Below, one piece after another: positions 10,506-21,412 of a stretch of DNA of 36,880 nt. The notes under the pieces are model-generated. The model did not search any database. It was not told the origin of the DNA and was given only the letters and a program-made list of their open reading frames with translations. Position numbers and translations under genes: made by a program. The first letter of the stretch is position 1. Every line of letters begins with the position of its first letter. This stretch comes from Seison nebaliae (Eukaryota > Rotifera > Pararotatoria > Seisonacea > Seisonidae): contig JALJEE010002443.1 of the NCBI GenBank assembly GCA_023231475.1, positions 1 through 36,880 on the forward strand. Reading direction: 5' to 3'.

Positions 10506-13500
10506 TTAATGATTGCTACTCATGAATTGTGGAAACATGCCGTTTTGTGCAAGTGGCGATTCGAGCACGGCATTCACCATATCCTCCGTTTGCTTCTCCA
10601 CTTGTTGATAATTGTGATTTACCTGATCTGGATCCTGTACCAACTTATTTAAATCAGACGGATAAGATGATGATTGTAATCGACTAAATCGTCCCGGTCT
10701 CCTCAAAATCAGTTCGTCTGGTTTCAACGGATTCTCGTTATATTGGAAAATGTTATCGATTTCCCTTTCATGATTCGCCACCGAATCCAATTGTGCCTGT
10801 TTGTTTTGAGCGGCTAATCGAGAAAAGATTGGAGCGAATGCCTTTCCCGCAAATGCCAGTTTTTGATATGGTTCCGAAATATCTGTTTAGGAAAGAAATA
10901 TGTTTAATGATTAATAATTTCTAGACTAACTATTATATTCATTTCCACTATCCCAATTGTCTGACCGTTCTAAAAAGAAATGAAATTTATTAAAATTATT
11001 TTAAAAATTTAAATTTTATAAAATTGAAATTAAAAAATTGATTACCAGCAAGAATAGCGGGAGGATGATGAAAATCGAATGAAAAACTAACTAAAAATTG
11101 GAGGAGGAATCGTCGTATCAGGAACGTCGAAGAAATTGTTATGTGAATTGTGATAATGAGGTGGATGATTAGCATGATAATTAGTGAACATTTTATTAAG
11201 ATTATTTGGTAATATCATCGTTTTCCGTCCATCACCCAATTCGTTAATTTCGTTAAGACTATGATTATTGTGATTGTCGAATTTAGAGTGACGATCGAGA
11301 TTCGGAGGAACATTCACATTATTCATTTGATGGAAATATCCATTTCCATGATGATTATTATTAATCGAATTAGTTATGTTATTATTAGAGGAATAAGTCC
11401 AATGACATTTAGCACTTCCTGACGTATCACTTCCATCCGTCTCATCATCATCATCCTCGACATTATGACGATTATCATCAACCTCATCATCTTCCGTATT
11501 TAAGGCGAGTGAAGACATTTGGTTAGTTGGATTACTCGTAATACTTTCCGTTAATGAATCAGTCATTATTGAACTATTACCATTACTTAACGTTTTCGTC
11601 GGTCGTAAACTGTTCATTTGTGTCCTGTAGAAATAATTTAAATAAATATATGATAAAAAGAAAAATATACGAAAAGAAAAACGGTTTCAATGGTCTCAAT
11701 GGAACGGATCGGAATATGGTGGCTGAATTGGGACTTAATTCACGTAGAGTGACATAGAACTCTCGAAGTAAAGCGCGTTGACGACAAGTGAACGCTTCAT
11801 GTTTTTGACATCTATCCAAGATTTTGATATATTCCCGTAAACATTCATCTTCTACCACCACCAAATCATCATCAATAGGATCAGTTGATGATGTGTTCTC
11901 CATTGAGAAGAGATTAGAAGTGAAAGATCGAAGGAAATAATGATTTTGTTGATTAGTTTCATTCTTCGAATCATCCTCATTAAATTTAGATACGCCATTA
12001 TTTAAATGAGCTTTCGATCGAAGAATTGTTGTTTGTCGATTGACACCGTTATTGCACATCGGTTTCTGGAGAAGTGGTTGTACATCCTTATAAAAAGGGA
12101 AATAAGAACAAATGAAGACGAATGGTATCTGGAAAAGTGGATGGCGAACACCAAACATCTGATCTTGTTCACATTGAACAATTCGTTTAATATTTTTATT
12201 TTCGATATTTACTGTCTCATTCGAAGTAGATTTAGTATCATCCGAACGGAAGAATGTAAAATCATTCATTAATTGGAGGATGGAGGATTGATCTCTGGGA
12301 TGATAAAATGGTATAATTGATGATATTTTATCTGCTGCCAAATAGACGAAAATGCAAGCCATCAACGAAATGAATTGACCGGGCAAATCGCCGACAGAAA
12401 CATCTTTTGGATTCCAATTAAATAATTTCTCTTCCTTCAAATATTTCTCTAAAGAACTGTCTGATTTCTCGTCACATTCATCCAAATAATGGAAATGTGA
12501 CGGTTGAATTAAGAAACTGCCTTGTTTGGGATGAGATAATGGTTTATATTCATCTCTCGTCTCCAATTTCCATGAACGGATTGGCGTATGAATGAAAATC
12601 TTCGCCATTTGAAGTGCATGAAGAATGCTCATAATTCCTGAGCGCAAATGCATTTCCATATACAGCAACGCCTCTTGACGTTTATTGAGACCTTTGATTA
12701 ATTTGACGAATTTATCTCGAGCTCCTTTCGTGATATTTTTCTCTTCCATCGTCTCATCTCTCAAATTCAACATCTCTTCGTAAGTAAGTGTGGAGAAGAA
12801 TTGTGTATATTTGTGCAATCGATGAGATTTCAACCAATTCGGCACATCTTTCATTCCTGAATTGAATGTATATTCAACTTCCATTTTTCCCAACTTCCCA
12901 CCAAATCTATTCAACGATTGCGTTCCCATCAATGTCTTGTTGGTGGGAGTTCCATTTAACCGTTTTTTTGGTAGTAATGACGATTTATTTGAAATGAAAC
13001 TTTTATTGGAAGTGGTCGATTGTAATTTCGATGCAGTCGATCCAATCGAATTCATATTTAATGGTCGATTCCAACAATTATGTCTCAATCGATAATCGTT
13101 TTTATTCTTTTGAAATAAATGACCGTTGTCATTCTCACCGTTCTGCTGGTTATGTTTAATGAAATCATATCGATTCGACTTCGTCGATGAGAGAGTCGGT
13201 TTACTATACTCATATTTCATCTCATCTGATGTCACTGATGGTGTCTGTTGTTTTGATGATGTTAAGAGAATAGTCGAATCATTAACAGAAGAAGCCGGTG
13301 AAGATTTCATTAGAAAAAATGGATTTGCCAATAATCGATCATTAATCGTTATAATTCTATCACCAAACTCATTCTTCAGTGACGAGTCCATCAATCTCAT
13401 ATTAATCAATTCAACATATTTCTCCAACACATCACTCGTCGCCAACGAATTGATATAATTGACACTGTTGAGAACCTGATCTAAATATTCGGAAATCATC

Positions 13501-13796
13501 ATCTTATTCACATCGGATGATTCTTCTAAACTTTTCAATCTATTCTCCAATCTCTCCACTCCATATAATTTATTACTGCGGATGACGGCGTCCATGTCAG
13601 TGAAATTAGGGAAATCTAACGGATTCAACAGAAAACGTTTTTTCTCCTCTTCGTTCGACGACGATGTCGACATCAGCGATTGTATGAGACAATTTGCCAT
13701 GTAAAATCGTTCGCTTAACTGTAATTCATTTAGAATGGTCTCCATTAACGAAGCGAATCTTTTATCATCTGTTAATTTTTCAGTGGAAAATTCCAT
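10506..13796 (-). CDS. SAMD4: Smaug/SAMD4 post-transcriptional regulator
   Basis: Four exons, 13796-11683, 11624-11092, 10969-10931 (39 nt) and 10882-10506, giving about 1020 aa with phases agreeing. The start is the first ATG in the frame (MEFSTEK); the open frame extends a little upstream without one. The key domain is an RNA-binding SAM domain at about residues 312-378: GMKDVPNWLKSHRLHKYTQF, then LTYEEMLNLRDETMEEKN and TKGARDKFVKLIKGL, very close to Smaug/SAMD4A/Vts1. Smaug binds hairpin recognition elements in mRNA and recruits CCR4-NOT and translational repressors in the cytoplasm. The region after SAM resembles the pseudo-HEAT part of the family (PGQFISLM ... HEAFTCRQRALLREF). The last third is disordered, Asn/Asp/His-rich, with a C-terminal Gln-rich end. 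All three introns start with GTT. Confidence 0.88.
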
Positions 13797-15556
13797 TTTG
13801 TTTTCTTCACATTTAATCACGGACAAAATGAATGTTATTTGAGAAAGGATTTGAAGACACTTCCAATTAAACTGTCAAGTTCACCAGCTTGTTAGTTGAG
13901 ACTGAAAATGAATGAAAAGGAATGAGAAATCTGTTGAAACACAATAAAATAAATACATTTAACACAATTTCCATCAAACAATTTTATACCGAAAAAAAAT
14001 TAACAAAAAAATGGGTAGAACTGAAAAAAATTTAAATGAAAATATTTAAAACTGAAAAAAATTTTAGACTAAAAAATTTAGCACTTGAAGAAAATTTTGA
14101 GAGAAAAAAATTTTGAAGAAAAAAATATTTGGAATTAAAAAATTTTTGGGCAGAAAATAAAATTGAAAGAACAAATGTTGTTGAAAAATTTGTGCGTTGA
14201 TAGTACAATTTATAGTTGATGATGTTTATTATGAAATTGATGAATAATTAAATGTTTCTCAATTAAAATATTCCTACGAAGATCAATGACGGTCGAATTA
14301 CGTCGAAAACGAATTTTGTAAAGAATAATCTGAACGTCATCCACGTGATGATAATCAGAATAGAACAAACGCCTAAAACGCTATAGAGGTGACTGTAAAT
14401 AGAATTTCAAAATGGAGTGTGTAGGTGTGGTTGTAAAGGGAGTGAGGAGAATAGTGATTGGATAATAAGAGAAAGATTCCAAAATGAAATGAATTGCAAA
14501 ATTATTCGATTTCTCCAAATGACGTAATTACATTATTAATTTGTCTAACAAATTGTAAGAAAAATTAATAGAGAAATGACTTCAGTCGAGAGAAGAGGAA
14601 GAGTGAAAGTTTGAAATATGTGAAGGCTTTCTTTCAAACTACAGAGAAATTCCAATGGAGTCGTTTGTGGGGATATGGTGGTGAGGAAAGGTGAAGTCCC
14701 ATGGGAAGCGATAGATAGTGGATATGAAATGAACAAAGGTTATTTCCAAGATATTGCCAAACGAAATTGAGAAATATTGAAGAATAATTAGGAAAGCATG
14801 TTTTGTTTAGATGATTAATAATGTGCGAAATAATTGTTGTCTACTTACCCAACAAACATTCAACTGTAGATTTTTAAATCACACGAATGTATTGTAGAAA
14901 CAGTACACACATGTCTTGTAATTACAGCTCCTTCTTACATATATATATATATATATATACATACAGACACAGAAAGACACAGGGAGGACAAGCGTGCACA
15001 CTTCCTTTCCAGATGATAAATATATTTTTCTTTTTTTTTCCTTCTTGTCTCATTCCATTTTTCTGATGAAATTTCTGTGTGGACGGGAGATATTAAATAA
15101 ATGAATTTTTATATTAAAAAAAATAAGAAAATGTTGAAGGAGAATCAAAAGATAAGTAACAGTTATCGAAGGACTGGTGGAGGGAAATAAATGTTAATAT
15201 GAAACGTTTGTTAAATGAGAAATGATTTCTTCAATTCTTGTGTGTATCATATACGCAGTTATGTAAGGGACGTACATAAGGTTAGTGAAAGGACGAAAAT
15301 GAAATGTGAATAAATTAATCACGTAAATAATTTTTCTATATATTTTCGAATGTAAACATGTGTGTGAACATCGTCGCTGATTAAATATTAGTTATTTCGA
15401 ATTTGGTAAAAGTTGTTGATAAATTTTCATTTATTGAAAAAAAACAAGAGAGAAGAATTCAAATGAGAATGGACAAGTCATTTGAAATAGAATAGAAATT
15501 GATGATGCTATTAATGGTACATCATTCAGATCCACGTCTTCCACTTTTAAATCGAT
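13797..15556. other. spacer between Smaug 5' end and DEGS 3' end
   Basis: About 1.76 kb with no supported coding region. It should hold the Smaug promoter and 5' leader. It is AT-rich, with many A-runs at 13980-14170 and a dinucleotide repeat listed separately. ORFs here are short and of low-complexity composition. Confidence 0.6.
14939..14959. repeat. AT dinucleotide microsatellite
   Basis: About ten AT units in a row, followed by CATACAGACACAG. A simple repeat in the spacer upstream of Smaug; it should be length-variable between individuals. Confidence 0.9.
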
Positions 15557-16802
15557 TCAACTACTCTTCATTCTCCGTCGATGGATATCTCCATTCTCAT
15601 CTCGGAAATAGTCATTGGGAAAGAGATTCAACGCCTCCTCCGAAACCATCTTCCACATCGTGTCTTTATTCAATTTGTTCGTCGTTTTCCTATCACTTTT
15701 CTTGTTCGGGTTACGTTTAATTCGTGAATAAGGTCCGATATTGGAATTCATGATGAAATTCCAGATAACCATCGTCCATGATGTGTATGACGGAAGATTT
15801 TCATAATATTCGGGAGCGATTTCTCGCACTTGTCCCAATTTCCATCCAGGAATCGAAGGGAAATCATGATGCTCGTTATGATATCCGACATTATACGTCA
15901 ACAAATTTCCCGAACCATAATACGAATATGTTTCGAAACCTTAAGAAACATGAAATTATGAGAAGTCTATCGTAAGTTTAACCTTCGTTGAAGACGTAAT
16001 GTTCACTAATAAAATGACCGGCCAAAGGATGATATCCCATTCCGATAAGAGATCCCATCACTAGATAGATGAGTGATTTCACTCCAAAGAAATAGAGAAT
16101 GGTAAAATCGAATGATAATTGAGTGACTATATTGACCATTTCATAAATGTTCATGACTCGCGGCAAAACGATCAACGGTCGAAGACCATAGAAAAAGGGT
16201 TGAAAAAGAACCCAAATACATTTCGTCCATTTAAATTGAAAGAAGAAACATTCGAATGCTGACGGAATATCAACATCTAATTCATCGTCGCCCATATATC
16301 TGAAAAGTTTGATTTAATTTTAATGAAATTAGGAAATAAAAACCGATGATGATCCAAATGATATTTTTTAAATGTTGATGAAGCCGGAATTCCGAGAGGC
16401 ATATTAGCCACATATCCCAAAATACGATTCGCCCACAAATATTTATTACCGAATGCCAAATTGTGGGAGACTTCGTGCATGGCTAACTGGAGAGAATTGT
16501 TGAATGTTCCTCCCACTATCCATGACATGAGAATGATCGTTGTCCATGAATAGTCGTGAAGAGATATGAGATAAGTAATTAGGACTTGAATAGTCACTGT
16601 GAGTAATATCTATGTAAAATGAGAAATTTAATAAAATTTCTTTCAGTAGAAAATCTTGGTAAACGGGAAAAACAATTCGCTTATCATGTCCCATCAATTT
16701 TTTGATTTTTGGATATTTATGTAGAATGAGACGTCGTCTGGTTGCGTGAGGCTCTTCCGTATAAGTCCAATCGAATTCAGTTTTCGAAATTCTGCCACCC
16801 AT
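15557..16802 (-). CDS. DEGS1: sphingolipid delta4 (dihydroceramide) desaturase
   Basis: Four exons, 16802-16665, 16609-16344, 16299-15983 and 15939-15557, giving 367 aa with all phases agreeing. The N-terminus [20 protein letters not shown] matches DEGS1/ttm-5/ifc and keeps the MGxxxS N-myristoylation motif. The three membrane-desaturase His boxes are present: HEVSHN, HLDHHR and HNEHHD. Hydrophobic segments between them fit an ER multi-span enzyme. The enzyme introduces the 4,5-trans double bond into dihydroceramide to make ceramide, using cytochrome b5. The C-terminus is about 40 residues longer than in vertebrate DEGS1 and is Lys/Arg-rich. All three introns start with GTT (GTTTAC, GTTTTT, GTTAAA). 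Confidence 0.95.
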
Positions 16803-17262
16803 TTTTTTTAATGAAGAATGAACTTTCTACTTTCTTATCTGATGACTGAGGAGAGAAATAGAGAAGGAAATGAAATAAGAGAATAATCTTTTGAAAATTT
16901 GACACTTTCACAAATATTAATAATTCCTTTAAAAATTCTATGTGTAACATCTCAATCGAGATCATGCACATTTGGGATATACATATAAGTTCTAATCATT
17001 TATCTCAACATCAGTTTACACCATCGAACACATTAAGTCTCTCAAAGGGAAAATACAGTAAACAGCGATACAAATGGAACGGTGAATTGTCAATGATGAA
17101 GCTTAAGCTTTCTAGAAAATGTAGGTGGAAAATTTTCTCGTAGTAACTATGACATCATAATAGAATTAACAGACAATTATACGAATCAGACGAAGGTTTC
17201 TTGGTAGAACTGCCACTTTGGAAGTTTCAATGCCGAAAATTTGAATTTTTTAATTCTCATAG
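16803..17262. other. divergent promoter region, DEGS and Ly6 cluster
   Basis: A 460-bp gap between the DEGS start (minus strand) and the first plus-strand signal-peptide exon. Expected to hold promoters for both directions. I see no strong TATA box and no ORF with protein-like composition. Confidence 0.5.
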
Positions 17263-17518
17263 ATGAATATTACGTTCGTTTTATTACTATTCACTTTAAT
17301 GCTTGTTTCTAAGGGAACGATTGTTGAGGTAAACTTAAATATTTTTTCTTTTTCACTTGTTATTAATAATTTCTAAAAACAACAGTTGTCCGATTATTCT
17401 ACATATTTAAGATCATTAACAATAAACCATAAGTGCAGCGATGTAATGACGAAGAACATACTTAAAAAACATTTTATTTCCACCAAGGTCCTATATTTAT
17501 TCCTATAATAATTTATAT
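17263..17518 (+). CDS. possible secreted peptide, or decayed paralogue of the next gene's first exon
   Basis: ATG at 17263 opens a clean signal-peptide-like stretch, MNITFVLLLFTLMLVSKGT, closely resembling the first exon of the Ly6 gene at 17927 (MNIKLILLLTILSLFREGN). The sequence after both is also alike (AAGGGAACGATTGTT and GAAGGGAACAGTT). One model joins 17263-17328 to 17396-17518 for a 62-aa product; its donor would be GTAAAC, unusual here, while a GTTGAG donor 9 bases earlier is also in frame. Exon 2 has only one Cys, so it is not a Ly6 domain. It may be a short secreted peptide, an alternative leader, or the remnant of a tandem copy. Confidence 0.3.
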
Positions 17519-17926
17519 TTTATGTTTGTCCTAATAATTTCTGATGAGAAACTTTCATTCGATATTTAATTCAATCAATTAATCAATAAAAAAATCAATT
17601 CGGTCCATAAATTTCATTAACTATAATATCAATAAATTTTCAAAATAATATATAATATATATTATTTAATATATTTTGTATTTACGATAAACAATCCTAT
17701 CGGTTTCGATACAATGATAGTTCCGAATGTTGGTTTTGATTTATTATTAAACTACTAGAATATTAACACTATGTAAGTGAGAACTTGCTAAACTTAATTT
17801 CTATATTGAATTGAAATGTCAAGTTAAAGGTAAATAAATAATCGAACACTACATATATAAAATTGAGAATATGGAACCTGGTTTCGGATGACCAATATCA
17901 GAACGCTTCTAAATAATTATTGGAAC
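17519..17926. other. AT-rich spacer, no gene seen
   Basis: About 400 bp, over 75% A+T by eye, with TATATAATATATATT-type strings near 17648-17665. Nothing resembling a Ly6 domain was found in it, so the leader at 17263 has no intact Ly6 domain attached here. Confidence 0.6.
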
Positions 17927-20187
17927 ATGAATATTAAATTAATATTATTATTAACAATCTTATCTTTGTTTCGGGAAGGGAACAGTTAAAACATTTATTC
18001 GAAATTATGTTACCAAAATAATTATGTGTAGCCTTTTCTTGTTTTTCATGTAATTCGAACTCCGACCCAAATTGTGGTTCACGACCTGAACACTTCATCA
18101 ATAACAATGGAATTAATGTTGTCGATTGCCCTGTGGGCGCTTGTGTGGTAGGAATGAACGCCTACCAGAATGGAAGTTATTATTGAAGAAGTTTTTAGTA
18201 GTTAATAACAATATTGAATTAGACATTTATCGAGATTGTTTAGATAATCTTCCGAATATACCAAATAATTTTCAAAATAATAATGACGGCTCTTCATGTT
18301 ATAGAGATCCATCCGGAGCATATTGTGTATGTACAAATAGTTATTGTAATCAAGATTCTCTTATCCAACAAATAGCGAGGAGTGGTAATAATCCCACGGA
18401 TTTTATCGGTGTGGCAGGTTTTGCTTCACAGAACACTGACGACACAAGTCAAAATCAACAGGTTAAATAATTTCTTTTCAACTGTTCCTGACTATGTCGA
18501 AATCGATTTGTTTACTTTCTTAATAATTTATCTTCCTTTAATTTAATTAATTAAACTTAATTGAAGTAAAATTTGAAAAGTATTTTCCTATTAACTAATG
18601 TCAATAAAATTTAAATATATTTCTTAAATAGCAACCCCCTGAACGTTATCAAGTGAATTATTATGAACCAACCTCTAACGGAAATCTTAATTATTATCAA
18701 TCTGTATTTCATTAAATTTAACTGTATATTTTTATATTCTATTTTGTGTTTCGATAGCCGAACAATAATGTACCACCTTATAATTCTGTACAACCTATTG
18801 GTAATGTTCCGGTTATTACATATGTTCAACAACCAGTGTCGGTACCAGTGCAACAACCTGCTCAAGTTCCTGTTCAACCAGTATATGTCCAGGTAGAACA
18901 ACAAGGACAGCAACCTGTGAGACAACCAGTTCCGGTCCAAGTGCAACAACCTGTCAATAATGTAGTCCAGCAACCGATAAGGCAACCTGTATACGTTCCG
19001 GTAGAACAACCTGTAAGGCAGCCGGTTGCCGTACAACAACCAATAAGACAGCCAGTTGTTGTTCAACAACCGGTTTATGTTCAACACCCAATTAATCGAC
19101 CAGTTCCTGCTCCTCGTCCTGTACAACAACCTATAAGACAACCTGAAACAGTACCTGTACAACAACCGATTAGACAGCCCATACAAGTTCCTATACAACA
19201 ACCTATAAGACAACCAGTTGTTGTTCAACAACCGGTTTACGTTCAACAACCAATTAATCAACCAGTACCTGCTCCTCGTCCTGTACAACAACCTATAAGA
19301 CAACCTGAACCAGTACCTGTACAACAACCGATTAGACAGCCCATACAAGTTCCTATACAACAACCTATAAGACAACCAGCTCCCGCTCCCCGTCCAATTC
19401 AACAACCGATTAGACAACCTGCACCGGTTCCCGTTCAACAACCGATTAGACAACCAGTTCAAGTCCCTCGTCCAATTCAACAACCGATTAGACAACCAGT
19501 TCAAGCCCCTCGTCCTGTTCAACAACCGATTAGACAGCCCGTTCAAGCTCCTCGTCCTGTTCAACAACCGATTAGACAACCAAATATTAATAATGGTCAG
19601 CGATATCCTTCTCAATATCCGATTAATGGACCGATGCAACAGCCCAACTTTCAACCAAATTTCAATTATCAACAGCAACCTAATAATGGTTATAGACCAG
19701 TCGTACAAATTAATGGACCAAATAACAACAACAACAACAACAACCAAAATCTGAATGGTTCTTTAAATTACTGAAATAGATATAAATACATTTTACCATA
19801 AGGTAATACCGGAGGTACTGGTTGAAGTTATTTAACGGTTTTTTTTAATGTTTTCCATTTACTAGGAGGACTAAAATGTATGGTATGTGATCAGAGTAAT
19901 TATCGTTGTCGGGGAAATGTTGTATTTGACGCTACTCCTGGTACTGTGAACATGGAACCATGTAACGGTCATTGTGTTTCATACCGAGAGAATGGAGGTT
20001 AGTAGATCTATATTACGATTCTAACATTTATTTCATCAACATAGTCTTCCATCGTTCATGTTCAATTTATCTACAAGACTTAGTTGGTGTCAACGTTCCT
20101 CCCAACGGTTATGTTCGAGGAAATAGTGGAAATATGTATGAATCATGTTCATTTAATTTATGTAATGGAATGATCCATAATATTTAA
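17927..20187 (+). CDS. secreted protein with two Ly6/uPAR domains joined by a Pro/Gln repeat
   Basis: Eight exons, 17927-17984, 18032-18175, 18223-18461, 18632-18703, 18758-19757, 19803-19820 (18 nt), 19866-19997 and 20045-20187, giving 601 aa; every phase agrees. A signal peptide (about residues 1-19) is followed by Ly6 domain 1 with ten Cys (FSCFSC ... YCVCTNSYCN). A short Asn/Tyr linker leads to about 300 residues built from QQPIRQP, PVYVQQP and APRPVQQP units. A Gly-rich joint (GNTGGTGG) precedes Ly6 domain 2 with eight Cys (LKCMVC ... CSFNLCN). No membrane span or GPI tail is seen, so it is probably secreted. Ly6 domains are three-finger folds used as ligands and receptor modulators. Without the 18-nt exon the second domain would look like a separate gene. 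Six of seven introns start with GTT. The exact ligand is unknown. Confidence 0.82.
18836..19603 (+). repeat. coding tandem repeat (QQPIRQP / PVYVQQP units)
   Basis: The linker exon is made of degenerate 15-54-bp units. A 162-bp block (54 aa) is duplicated almost perfectly in tandem (19052-19213 and 19214-19375), and 51-54-bp units ending CAACAACCGATTAGACAACC follow. The reading frame is kept throughout, and the reverse frame is also open, so antisense ORFs here are shadows. Confidence 0.9.
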
Positions 20188-20188
20188 A

Positions 20189-20875
20189 TTACAATAAATT
20201 TGGCATTTGAAAATCATATTGTTGGAAACCGGATACTTCCGGAGTATCCAGAATGCCTTGTGTGCCATATTTTGTAGGAATTCTCAGGAATTTTATCGTT
20301 CCATTTATTATTAATATTGCTAAGATGACTATTATCAGGAGTACGATGTTAATATGAATCTTGGGCCACAATGGTCCTATTCTGTATAATCGATGTCTCC
20401 GAAATATTATGATTAAGCTTAAAATAAATCTCCTAGGCAAATCCAAATACTTTAAACATTTCTCTTCAATTCAATTTAATTAAGACTAAGTCTACCAAAC
20501 AAAATAACTTTGCTTTCTTCTAAGTATTTTTCGATATTTTCTCTTTTTCACTTCCATATAATCCTCCCAATCGAATCCATCCGATAGCTGATTTTCAGAA
20601 CTTGATTCTGATTTTTCCGCAATTGGCATTTTACCTCCAATTGCTATTCTTAAATTTTTTTTCACGTCCATAAATTTATCTTGAACATGCTCGAATCGTT
20701 TCCGGAATCTTTCCCTATTTTTCCGTCGAACTCTTTCTGATAATCTTCTGTGTCTTTGATATCTTGCAAATTTCCGTCTGCTCGCAGCTTTCTTACTCAC
20801 TAATGCATGAAGTTCTCTCTCTAGAATATCGTCATCGATACAAACATTATTGTTATTTCGGTTTCTCCTTGTCAT
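20189..20875 (-). CDS. basic C-terminally anchored membrane protein, unrecognised (211 aa)
   Basis: Two exons, 20875-20501 and 20449-20189, with a 51-nt intron (donor GTTTGG, acceptor TTTAAAG). The first 125 residues are very rich in Arg and Lys and probably helical (LSERVRRKNRERFRKRF), followed by an acidic-serine patch (EKSESSSENQ). One membrane segment lies near residues 155-175 (INIVLLIIVILAILII), then a tail of about 35 residues ending GFQQYDFQMPNLL. No signal peptide is seen. Membrane position, basic N-domain and tail resemble the protein at 21413-22486, so the two may be diverged tandem paralogues. The stop codon is 1 bp from the stop of the Ly6 gene on the other strand. Confidence 0.7.
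20193..20198 (+). terminator. polyadenylation signal AATAAA of the two-Ly6 gene
   Basis: AATAAA starts 6 bases after the plus-strand stop codon, so the 3' UTR is probably only some 20-30 nt and overlaps the last codons of the opposing gene. Confidence 0.55.
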
Positions 20876-20937
20876 TTCATTTCCTTCCAGAATAATTTCT
20901 AACGAAATTTATAAATTGAAAAAGGATATTTGTATTT

Positions 20938-20959
20938 AAGTTTCATTATAATGAAACTT
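20938..20959. promoter_or_regulatory. 22-bp perfect palindrome
   Basis: Perfect dyad symmetry, each half AAGTTTCATTA. It lies 62 bp upstream of the minus-strand start at 20875. A second dyad, ATAGATCAA-AC-TTGATCTAT, sits at 21022-21041. They may be protein-binding dyads in the promoter; no factor is assigned. Confidence 0.5.
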
Positions 20960-21056
20960 TTATTCCATAATCGATTTCCATATTTCGCTTTCTCCGATTT
21001 CCAACAATATTCCAATTTGAGATAGATCAAACTTGATCTATGTAAATCATTTACCG

Positions 21057-21304
21057 CTAAATATTTCGAATGATGCGGCTAAATTTGACGAATTGAAATT
21101 TGAAATTTTTTATAAAAACTTTGTAGAATAATTAACTGGAATTATGATAGATTGTCTTAAATTCAATTCATTTCCACTACCTCCAATCACATTCAGATGT
21201 TCATTCTTACAATTTTTCATTCTCAAAATTAAACAGATATTCTTTGAAGAACTCTCATTGTAATATACGTCTAATAATTGGACGATGAACTCATTTCCTT
21301 TCAT
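21057..21304 (-). CDS. possible 68-aa protein, perhaps MSP-like
   Basis: Exons 21304-21120 and 21078-21057 join across a 41-nt intron (donor GTTTTT, acceptor AAATTTAG) to give 68 aa, MKGNEFIVQLLDVYYNESSS to the end IIPVNYSTNRIIRNI. Alternating hydrophobic residues suggest beta strands, and the middle (SSKNICLILRMKN ... LRQSIIIPVNY) is loosely like the MSP-type protein at 22579-22958, but too short for a whole domain. It lies between two same-strand genes. The AT-rich tandem TTTCAATTTAATTCA at about 21302-21342 is upstream. Could be real, a fragment, or chance. Confidence 0.35.
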
Positions 21305-21342
21305 TTCAATTTAATTCATTTCAATTTAATTCATTTCAATTA
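21302..21342. repeat. short tandem repeat, 15-bp unit
   Basis: About 2.7 copies of ATTTCAATTTAATTC in tandem, immediately upstream of the small minus-strand ORF at 21304. Confidence 0.8.
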
Positions 21343-21412
21343 TCAAAAATCTCCAATATCATTTTATACTAATTAAGAATCGAAAATAAATTTTTAATTC
21401 TCCTCAATTAAT

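Noticed and set aside
11554-13458. Several plus-strand ORFs of 67-110 aa
   Set aside because: All lie antisense to Smaug exons with no splice or domain support.
14545-14736. Minus-strand 63-aa ORF
   Set aside because: Low-complexity composition, no support; treated as spacer.
14841-14856. GGGTAAGT donor-like string on the minus strand, possible 5' leader intron of Smaug
   Set aside because: No matching acceptor was established and the GTAAG donor does not match this genome's habit; not enough to model.
19052-19600. Regular direct repeats that could suggest a CRISPR array
   Set aside because: Units are in-frame coding repeats of variable length without unique spacers, inside a spliced animal gene.
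18611-19747. Long antisense ORF (378 aa, LNWLSNRLLN-type repeats)
   Set aside because: It is the reverse frame of the Pro/Gln repeat in the Ly6 gene; repetition keeps several frames open. The plus frame joins Ly6 exons in phase.
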